From JAKASV01 sp964595035 (GTDB lineage: Bacteria; Babelota; Babeliae; Babelales; Vermiphilaceae), in the NCBI GenBank assembly GCA_964595035.1, contig CAZQNW010000050.1, positions 1 through 6,487 on the forward strand: a stretch of DNA of 6,487 nt, written 5' to 3'. Both the position numbers and the translations under genes were made by a program. The notes under the pieces are model-generated. The model saw only the letters and a program-made list of their open reading frames with translations. It did not search any database and was not told the DNA's origin. Shown piece after piece: positions 1 to 5,455 of this stretch. Numbering within the stretch: position 1 is the first letter of the stretch; each line of letters begins with the position of its first letter.

Positions 1-37
1 GATTTTTCATATTCTCTATAAGCAAAATTTTATGTAG

Positions 38-1006
38 CTAATCAGCCATTAAATCTTTAATAAAGGCAAGGAAGGTTTTAAATTTTTGCTTACCCGTCTT
101 ATTCGCCCAAGATCCTCTTCGATAGTGGAAAAAAGTATCCCCTAAAACAAATTCACAATCACAAGGTAATGTTTTTTGTTTTACATGCCTAATAATTCTT
201 TCATCAAAACCTCTTTCTTTAAGTATCGCTTCGATGTGATTGCAACGTACATTCCGTAAAGCACAAGATTGACATCGTACCTCGACAGTAACATAAGCAT
301 CATGTGAGTTAACAATATTAAAAGGGTTTAAGTAAGAATCGAAACAAAACCTTCCTTCCTGAGGAAAATATAAAACTTTAATTGTGGGATTATCCAATAA
401 ATACGTATAAAGCGACCCACCAGTATCGAGTACAATATCACCAATAGTAAGCGGAAAAAAACAGAGCATATCCTTATGAGGAAGACGAGGCATATTAAGG
501 ATCAATAAATTCGGCCATATGTATTCAAAATTTCCTCGTTTCTGTTTTAATCCGGAAATATCCGCACTCCCAAGAAAGCTTCGGAAACTAAAATTTTTTA
601 ATAAAAACATATCATTATCAATAAACACAACAATATCATCATGTTCAGCAGCTAAAACATCCATAGAGTAACGCAAAACCTGCGCATGCCGTATTGATAC
701 CCAACTTACCAGTTCATTTTTTACAGGAGGCTGAGGAGGTCTTTTATCTTGATCGACTTTGATACATGGTACCCCAAGGCTTTTACAAGCCTTATCAATA
801 GCATCAACCATTTTTTTGTCTAGAGCGTCATTAAAAACTACATAGTCAAAAGGATCTTTAAGAAACTTATTGAAGCACTGCAATTGAATACTTACAAATT
901 CAGGACGGTTATAATTATGGGTAACAATTAAAATTTTTGCTTTTAAATAACATGGCACTAACAATAAACAAACACCTGTCATTAAACTAAAAACTTGTTT
1001 TTTCAT
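38..1006 (-). CDS. Probable secreted GT-A-like glycosyltransferase
   Basis: The protein has 322 residues. The N-terminus (MKK, then a hydrophobic run at about residues 5-22 ending near LKAK) looks like a Sec signal peptide. The mature part opens with a beta-strand, KILIVTHNYNRPE (24-36), as in nucleotide-sugar transferases. A hydrophobic strand ends in a DxD motif (D130-N131-D132, in FIDNDMF), the usual metal/nucleotide-sugar site of GT-A folds. Further family-like pieces are WPNLLILNMP (164-173), DTGGSLY (194-200) and a late FFHYRRGSW (292-300), whose His could be a metal ligand. A Cys-rich stretch lies between (C245, C248, C255, H257, C282, C284). The only plausible start is the ATG at 1006, preceded by AAGGGA (1015-1020) with an 8-base spacer; the stop is TAG. 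The function is inferred from the DxD and overall layout; I do not recognise a named family. A glycosyltransferase with an export signal is unusual and suggests action outside the cytoplasm, perhaps on host molecules. Alternatively the N-terminus is a membrane anchor. Confidence 0.72.
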   Translation of the reverse strand: MKKQVFSLMTGVCLLLVPCYLKAKILIVTHNYNRPEFVSIQLQCFNKFLKDPFDYVVFNDALDKKMVDAIDKACKSLGVPCIKVDQDKRPPQPPVKNELVSWVSIRHAQVLRYSMDVLAAEHDDIVVFIDNDMFLLKNFSFRSFLGSADISGLKQKRGNFEYIWPNLLILNMPRLPHKDMLCFFPLTIGDIVLDTGGSLYTYLLDNPTIKVLYFPQEGRFCFDSYLNPFNIVNSHDAYVTVEVRCQSCALRNVRCNHIEAILKERGFDERIIRHVKQKTLPCDCEFVLGDTFFHYRRGSWANKTGKQKFKTFLAFIKDLMAD

Positions 1007-1074
1007 AATCCTAATCCCTTATAAAAATAGTTCACGCTACCTCTTGCCTGATAATGTTATAGCACAACTTTTTA

Positions 1075-1102
1075 TATATATCATTCTCGAATTTAACCTC
1101 AA
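1075..1102 (-). promoter_or_regulatory. Candidate sigma-70 promoter for the glycosyltransferase gene
   Basis: Read on the minus strand, TTGAGG (plus 1097-1102) is followed after 16 bases by TATATA (plus 1075-1080), within an AT-rich TATATATAAA run, about 70 bases upstream of the start codon. A second possibility is the extended -10 TGCTATAAC (plus 1056-1064), which lacks a good -35. Background AT-richness makes such matches common, so this is only a proposal. Confidence 0.27.
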
Positions 1103-1170
1103 CCATATACAACAATAACGTATGTGCAACCTTTTAAATTATTACAATGAAAAAATTTTAAAGCGTATCA

Positions 1171-1197
1171 TGGACATACATACAGAGAATATATTAT
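1171..1197 (+). promoter_or_regulatory. Candidate promoter for the ankyrin-like gene
   Basis: TGGACA (1171-1176, one mismatch to TTGACA) is followed after a short 15-base spacer by TATTAT (1192-1197). Transcription would begin near 1204, which would exclude the upstream ATG at 1196 as a start and agrees with the ribosome-site choice of 1226. The spacer is shorter than ideal and the region is AT-rich. Confidence 0.25.
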
Positions 1198-1214
1198 GTT
1201 GGATTCTAGCGAAA

Positions 1215-1221
1215 AAAGGAG
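1215..1221 (+). promoter_or_regulatory. Ribosome binding site that decides the ankyrin-like gene start
   Basis: AAAGGAG sits 4 bases before the ATG at 1226 and 13 before the ATG at 1235. The upstream in-frame ATG at 1196 has only a weak AGAGAA in front of it. This favours 1226, and the protein then begins directly with a basic stretch and a hydrophobic export-signal core. Confidence 0.6.
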
Positions 1222-1225
1222 CATT

Positions 1226-1873
1226 ATGTCTAACATGAAATCCTTAAAATTAAAATATATACATAGTATCTTATGTCTATATATTCCAACAACAATATGT
1301 TTCCCCCATCAAGAAGCTCAACGGAAAAGCATTATTATCAGCAACGAATCTCATGTTCAAACGCAACGCAAGAACCTCATAAAAAGTATTATGAATGGAT
1401 CCATAAGCGAATTAGAACAAATTCTAAAGGCCGGTATAAATCCCAATTTTTATTTTGAATTATCTCCTGATGCCTGGGTAACACCCTTGCAAGCCGCTCT
1501 CCTCAAAAGAAATCCCGCTATAATTGATATTCTTCTTAAATCTCCTTTGGTTGACCTCACATATAGATTACCCTATGAATATTCAAATCTTGAATTTGCA
1601 GTACTTTATTTAAGCATCCCATTAGCAAGACTTCTTTTACAACAAGGAACCCCTCCAATAATAGATACCCATATAATGCGTTCTTTATATAAATCTGAAG
1701 CGCCTAACGGAAAATCACAAGAAATGATACATTTACTTAAAACCTATAAACAACATTGGCAAGCAATGCAGGAATTTGTAAAAGTACAATATTGCCCGGA
1801 TAGCCCAGCATACGCTATACCACAGTATATTTTAAAAAAGATTTTTTTTGAGCATATACTGACTACAAGTTAA
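1226..1873 (+). CDS. Secreted ankyrin-repeat-like protein
   Basis: From the ATG at 1226 the protein has 215 residues; an extension to 1196 would add 10 residues ahead of the signal. Residues 1-26 (basic KSLKLK, then a hydrophobic core SILCLYIPTTICF) look like a signal peptide. Residues about 48-75 (LIKSIMNGSISELEQILKAG, then INPN) match the helix-turn-helix and hairpin of an ankyrin repeat. Residues about 85-110 (TPLQAALLKRNPAIIDILL) match the TPLHxA...LL core of a second repeat. Residues about 120-142 (NLEFAVLYLSIPLARLLLQQG) fit a third, degenerate one. Ankyrin repeats bind proteins, and exported ankyrin proteins in intracellular bacteria are often host-directed. The remainder is not recognised; the last 20 residues (IPQYILKKIFFEHIL) form a predicted hydrophobic helix. 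The gene is transcribed away from the glycosyltransferase gene across a shared 219-bp intergenic region. The target is unknown. The repeat call is good; the secretion call is moderate, since the signal core is interrupted by polar residues. Confidence 0.68.
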   Translation: MSNMKSLKLKYIHSILCLYIPTTICFPHQEAQRKSIIISNESHVQTQRKNLIKSIMNGSISELEQILKAGINPNFYFELSPDAWVTPLQAALLKRNPAIIDILLKSPLVDLTYRLPYEYSNLEFAVLYLSIPLARLLLQQGTPPIIDTHIMRSLYKSEAPNGKSQEMIHLLKTYKQHWQAMQEFVKVQYCPDSPAYAIPQYILKKIFFEHILTTS

Positions 1874-1935
1874 CAGCTTTAACCTAAACAATAAACCTGA
1901 CTGATTTATATGGTATATTGAGTTAACTACATTGT

Positions 1936-1943
1936 GGTATTAT
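1936..1943 (+). promoter_or_regulatory. Candidate extended -10 promoter for the membrane-protein/ATPase operon
   Basis: Within the gap between the ankyrin-like gene and the operon, GG plus TATTAT (TATTAT at 1938-1943) is preceded by TG at 1935-1936, giving a TGGTATTAT extended -10. No convincing -35 lies 16-18 bases upstream (the sequence there is TATATTG-like). Transcription would begin near 1950, leaving a very short leader before the ATG at 1967, with no room for a riboswitch. A similar TGGTATATT at 1911-1919 is an alternative that would give a longer leader. Confidence 0.3.
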
Positions 1944-1954
1944 ATGTAAGAACT

Positions 1955-1961
1955 GAAAGGA
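1955..1961 (+). promoter_or_regulatory. Ribosome binding site that decides the small membrane protein start
   Basis: GAAAGGA lies 5 bases before the ATG at 1967. The longer reading from GTG at 1934 has no ribosome site and would overlap the candidate -10 element, so the short form is preferred. Confidence 0.65.
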
Positions 1962-1966
1962 ATAGC

Positions 1967-2167
1967 ATGAACTTCGATAACATTTTGGGAATAGTCTGCA
2001 TTATTTTCGGCTTTTTTATTATCGGTTATGCTCTTGGAGAACTTGTATTCCGCCTTCTTATCGCGTTAATTGGCTTGTTGGTCATAAATTTTGGCATGCG
2101 TTTACGTGGTATGCCACCAATACATATAGCAATCATACGTATGTGGAGTAATAGATATAATTTTTAA
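1967..2167 (+). CDS. Small two-helix membrane protein, unknown function
   Basis: The protein has 66 residues from the ATG at 1967; GTG at 1934 would add 11 unlikely polar residues. Two hydrophobic segments are visible, about residues 6-25 (ILGIVCIIFGFFIIGYALG) and 29-46 (RLLIALIGLLVINFG). They are joined by a tight ELVF turn and followed by a basic tail (RLRG ... IIRMWSNRYNF). By the positive-inside rule the C-terminus is likely cytoplasmic, making a helical hairpin with both ends inside. It is the first gene of a three-gene operon, 18 bp before the next start. I do not recognise the family. Small membrane peptides are known to bind and stabilise or destabilise MgtA-type pumps in enterobacteria (MgtS, MgtR), so a regulatory or accessory role for the pump encoded two genes downstream is possible, but this rests only on position and size. 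Confidence 0.7.
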   Translation: MNFDNILGIVCIIFGFFIIGYALGELVFRLLIALIGLLVINFGMRLRGMPPIHIAIIRMWSNRYNF

Positions 2168-2185
2168 CCCCCAAAAGGAGCTTTT

Positions 2186-2911
2186 ATGGACTGGCAAAAG
2201 TTTTATGCATCGGATGCAATTGCTTGGAGCCTCAAAGAAACAGTAAATAATATACGCCTCGCACTTTTAAGCATGCTTATTTTATTAGGCGAAATTGTTG
2301 CAAGTGTTATAGTACTTGGAATTCCAGCTATACTATATACATTACAAGCAATACCGGTATTAAAGGATGCCATTTATGCGTCAACCTCATCATGGTTTAT
2401 GTGCAATACTGCACAAGTAAAGCAATTGTGTATGCAACTCAGCATTCACGATATTCCTACATCTATAATTATTCTATGGAGCTTCGTATTTTTTACGCTG
2501 AGCATTCTATGGTCAATGTTTGCCGCAGGTTATATTCGTATGCTTATCAAGTTCCATGATAGTGGGGCAGCAGAGCTTCGCCACATGTTTTTAGGATGGC
2601 ATCGTGGTCCTCGCGTATTTATTGCGGGGCTCATTGTAGCATTCGGTTTTCTTGTAGGAACATTGTTTTTTATTATTCCAGGTATTTACATACTTGTTCA
2701 TGCAATTTTATATCCATTTTTTATTATTGATAAAGATACCGGAATAGTTCAATCAATAAAAAAAAGTTTTAAAGCAGTTCAAGGACATAGTTGGCAAGTT
2801 GTTACACTCGTGTTACTCGCAATGCTCGTAAGTATAAACCCAATTGTTAAACTATTGTCAGGGTTCCCGTTAATGCTCATGTTAATTTACGCTTATAGAC
2901 GTTTAGCATAG
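2186..2911 (+). CDS. Polytopic membrane protein, DUF975/YciC-like
   Basis: The protein has 241 residues. The start at 2186 is set by AAAAGGAG ending 6 bases before the ATG. Hydrophobic segments are seen at about residues 25-50, 93-118, 144-181 (long, probably two helices or a re-entrant pair) and 205-236. The hallmark is the segment FIIPGIYILVHAILYPFF (162-179), followed by IIDKDTGIVQSIKKSFKAVQG (180-200) and W203. This pattern of IPGIY, P-F-x-I-D, G-x-x-S-(I/L)-K-x-S and G-x-x-W is shared by DUF975, YciC and related integral membrane families of unknown function. No enzyme motif is visible. An Arg-rich loop near 131-143 (LRHMFLGWHRGPR) should be cytoplasmic. The gene lies 18 bp after the small membrane protein gene and 18 bp before the ATPase gene, so it is almost certainly co-transcribed with both. 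A role in envelope stress or as a partner of the pump is inference from context only. Confidence 0.72.
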   Translation: MDWQKFYASDAIAWSLKETVNNIRLALLSMLILLGEIVASVIVLGIPAILYTLQAIPVLKDAIYASTSSWFMCNTAQVKQLCMQLSIHDIPTSIIILWSFVFFTLSILWSMFAAGYIRMLIKFHDSGAAELRHMFLGWHRGPRVFIAGLIVAFGFLVGTLFFIIPGIYILVHAILYPFFIIDKDTGIVQSIKKSFKAVQGHSWQVVTLVLLAMLVSINPIVKLLSGFPLMLMLIYAYRRLA

Positions 2912-2929
2912 CTTATATAAAAGGGGCAT

Positions 2930-5443
2930 ATGAAGCAGTTTGAGTATTGGAGCACCAAGGATATTACGGATGTTTTGGCACAGCTAAACACAACCATACA
3001 TGGTTTATCTTCCGAAGAGGCTCATAGGCGGTTAACCGTTTATGGCCCCAATCATATCGATATCTCAATTGAAGGCAGTTGGAATATATTATTACGACAG
3101 ATACAATCACCTTTCAATTACCTTTTGTTGATCGCGGCGCTCATTGAGGTCCTGGTCGGTGACTATATAAATGGAGCACTTATATGCTTTTTAACCTGCA
3201 TCAATATTGTTATTGGCTTTTATCAAGAATATAAAGCACGTAAAACAGTCCTTTTACTCAAACGTTACATTCCTTCAAAAGCATCTGTAATACGCGATGG
3301 CAAAGAGATACACATTGCGCATGAACTCATTGTTCCGGGTGATATTATTGTAATTCAAGAAGGCAACACGGTGCCAGCTGACGCACGCGTTATACAAGGA
3401 ACATTACAAGTTGATGAATCTACATTAACCGGTGAGTCGTTACCCGTCGAAAAAATTACAGCGGCAATTCCTTCGACTGCTGAAATCTTTCATGCAACCA
3501 ATATCTTATTTGCAGGCACAACCATAACCCAAGGAAAAGGTCTTGCCGTTATCATAGCTACCGGCAATTCCACAATTTTTTATACAATAACATCAAGCAT
3601 CCATACAACTACAAAAATAAGTAGCTACGAAAAAGGCTTAATCGATTTATCACGTATTACGTTGTACTTCGTCATTATAACAATGACAGCGATATTTATT
3701 GTTAAGCAATTCATGTATAGCCCTATACATAGTATTGATGAGCTTATTTTTTTTATAACTCTTATCATCGCCATAGTCCCGGAAGCACTTCCGGCTGTTG
3801 TTGCATTTTCATTGGCACAAGGAGCTCTGAAATTAGCAAAGAATCATGTTGTAGTTAAAAGACTGACAGCGATGAATGATCTTGGCAACGTCGAAATTTT
3901 ATGTACCGACAAAACCGGGACTCTAACAGAGTTACACCTTTCAGTTGATAGTATTGAAGCATCTGACCCCGAATTATGTCATACATTTTTTATTCTCGAT
4001 AACTTTGACCAAACACAGTCAACACACATAAGAACTCTCTTTGATACGGTCCTTTTTGAATATGCTTCAACATCTATAAAAAACGCTGCGAAAAGCTACA
4101 GAGTACTCGAAAAAATCCCATTCGATTCGTCACGTATGCGAACAACACTTCTTGTTAAAGATTCCTCAAATACAACATTTTTAATAAGCAGGGGTGCCCC
4201 TGAAATTTTATTACAACTCTCTGAATCAACAACTCATGAGCTTTCGCTACAAGAGCTATCTACAAAAATTAAAGATTTTGGCGAGCAAGGTAAAAGAGTG
4301 CTAGCACTAGCGTACAAACAAGTAGATACTAAAAAACTATCGCCAGAGCTGGAAAACAACCTGCAATTTTTAGGGTTCGCCGTACTTACAAATCCTGTTA
4401 AAAAAGATGTTCATAAAACAGTTAAACTTGCTCAAGAGCTTGGCGTTGCAATTAAAATGATCACGGGAGACAGCAAAGAAGTTGCCGGTTATGTTGGTAA
4501 ACAGATAGGCCTTGTTGATCAAGGACACAACATTATTACAGGATCTGAATTAAAAAAACTATCGCCCGAAGAGTTTAAAAAAGAATGCATACACTGTTCT
4601 ATTTTCGCTCGTATCGATCCAGTAACTAAAGCCAATATCATTGAATCATTACAAGAATCGCACGAAGTTGGCTTTATGGGTGAAGGAATAAACGATGTTC
4701 CTGCACTCAAAAAAGCAAATATTGGAATCGTTGTGCAAGAAGCATCTGATGCAGCTCGTGCCGTTTCTGATATTGTTTTACTTAAACGAGATTTATATGT
4801 CGTTATTGCTGGAATAAAGCAAGGAAGAATTACATTTTCTAATATCAACAAATATATTAAATGCACACTTGCAGGAAACTTCGGTAACTATTATTCTCTT
4901 GCTCTGTTTTCATTGTTAGTACCATTTTTGCCTATGCTTCCTACACAAATATTATTTATAAATTTGTTATCTGATTTTCCCTTGATTGCCATAGCATCAG
5001 ATCTTGTCGCATTCTCAGAAATCCGTCGCCCTAAAAATTACAATCTATATTCGTTGTTACCACTAACATTTTTACTCGGACTTGTTGGCACATTAAGTGA
5101 TATTATATTTTTTTCTCTCTTCTATACAGCAACTCCCAATATGTTCAGGACATTATGGTTCATACTCAATATTGCGTCCGACATTGTACTCATCTATAGC
5201 GTGCGAACAAACCATGCATTTTATAAAGCACCAAGACCAAGTGGATTACTTGTACTGGCGTCATGTATGAGCTTAATCGTATGTTTTATACTTCCCTATA
5301 ATTCAATAGGCCATGCATGGCTCTCTTTTGAAACACCAACACTCATGAGTATGATATACCTACTTGGAATTATACTCTTATATGGTATTATGACAGAGCT
5401 TGTTAAATTGTCATATTATCGCTATATCAGAAACACAAAGTAA
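2930..5443 (+). CDS. P-type cation-transporting ATPase, MgtA/MgtB-like (P3B)
   Basis: An 837-residue inner-membrane pump, start preceded by AAAAGGGG. Domain order is complete. The cation-ATPase N-terminal region is at about 3-60, M1-M2 at 62-98, and the actuator domain carries TGES (167-170). M3 is at about 242-260 and M4 at 272-296 with PEALP (284-288; MgtA has PEMLP). The phosphorylation motif is DKTGTLT with D327 as phosphoacceptor. The nucleotide domain has FDSSRMR (398-404) and RGAPE (421-425), and the P domain has MITGDS (510-515). M5 has KYIK...NFGN (641-653), M6 has NLLSD (678-682; MgtA has NLLYD), and M7-M10 run from about 709 to 825. GFMG, FARI and NFGN resemble P3B Mg2+ transporters more than Ca2+ or H+ pumps. 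It is somewhat shorter than typical MgtA (near 900), mainly at the N-terminus. Odd features: GDGxND reads GEGIND (E585), DPP reads NPV (488-490), ADIGI reads ANIGI and KGAPE reads RGAPE. Mg2+ uptake is likely but unproven; reduced or altered activity is possible. Confidence 0.88.
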   Translation: MKQFEYWSTKDITDVLAQLNTTIHGLSSEEAHRRLTVYGPNHIDISIEGSWNILLRQIQSPFNYLLLIAALIEVLVGDYINGALICFLTCINIVIGFYQEYKARKTVLLLKRYIPSKASVIRDGKEIHIAHELIVPGDIIVIQEGNTVPADARVIQGTLQVDESTLTGESLPVEKITAAIPSTAEIFHATNILFAGTTITQGKGLAVIIATGNSTIFYTITSSIHTTTKISSYEKGLIDLSRITLYFVIITMTAIFIVKQFMYSPIHSIDELIFFITLIIAIVPEALPAVVAFSLAQGALKLAKNHVVVKRLTAMNDLGNVEILCTDKTGTLTELHLSVDSIEASDPELCHTFFILDNFDQTQSTHIRTLFDTVLFEYASTSIKNAAKSYRVLEKIPFDSSRMRTTLLVKDSSNTTFLISRGAPEILLQLSESTTHELSLQELSTKIKDFGEQGKRVLALAYKQVDTKKLSPELENNLQFLGFAVLTNPVKKDVHKTVKLAQELGVAIKMITGDSKEVAGYVGKQIGLVDQGHNIITGSELKKLSPEEFKKECIHCSIFARIDPVTKANIIESLQESHEVGFMGEGINDVPALKKANIGIVVQEASDAARAVSDIVLLKRDLYVVIAGIKQGRITFSNINKYIKCTLAGNFGNYYSLALFSLLVPFLPMLPTQILFINLLSDFPLIAIASDLVAFSEIRRPKNYNLYSLLPLTFLLGLVGTLSDIIFFSLFYTATPNMFRTLWFILNIASDIVLIYSVRTNHAFYKAPRPSGLLVLASCMSLIVCFILPYNSIGHAWLSFETPTLMSMIYLLGIILLYGIMTELVKLSYYRYIRNTK

Positions 5444-5455
5444 TAATCTTATTAT

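Noticed and set aside
1..10. Possible start (ATG AAA AAT, minus strand) of a further gene downstream of the glycosyltransferase gene
   Set aside because: Only ten bases are visible and the AGAGA in front is a weak ribosome site; it cannot be supported from this window.
1147..1161. Mini-ORF ATG AAA AAA TTT TAA in the divergent intergenic region
   Set aside because: Four codons, no ribosome site, expected by chance in AT-rich sequence.
1196..1225. ATG at 1196 as start of the ankyrin-like gene
   Set aside because: Weak ribosome site, and it puts a charged stretch before the export signal; the ATG at 1226 is preceded by AAAGGAG.
1273..1458. 61-codon plus-strand open frame inside the ankyrin-like gene
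   Set aside because: Out of frame with a well-supported gene, no ribosome site, low-complexity composition; a shadow.
1869..1885. GTTAA-CAGCT-TTAAC inverted repeat at the end of the ankyrin-like gene as a terminator
   Set aside because: Stem of five mostly A/T pairs and no following T-run.
1934..1966. GTG start at 1934 for the small membrane protein
   Set aside because: No ribosome site in front, and it would overlap the candidate -10; the ATG at 1967 has GAAAGGA at 5 bases.
1874..1966. Mg2+ riboswitch or leader peptide upstream of the MgtA-like operon
   Set aside because: The gap is only 93 bp, with no extended stem-loops or proline-rich mini-ORF; the M-box or mgtA leader types would not fit.
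4519..4866. 115-codon minus-strand open frame opposite the ATPase P domain
   Set aside because: Lies entirely antisense to conserved ATPase motifs (GEGIND to M5); no recognisable domain or ribosome site.
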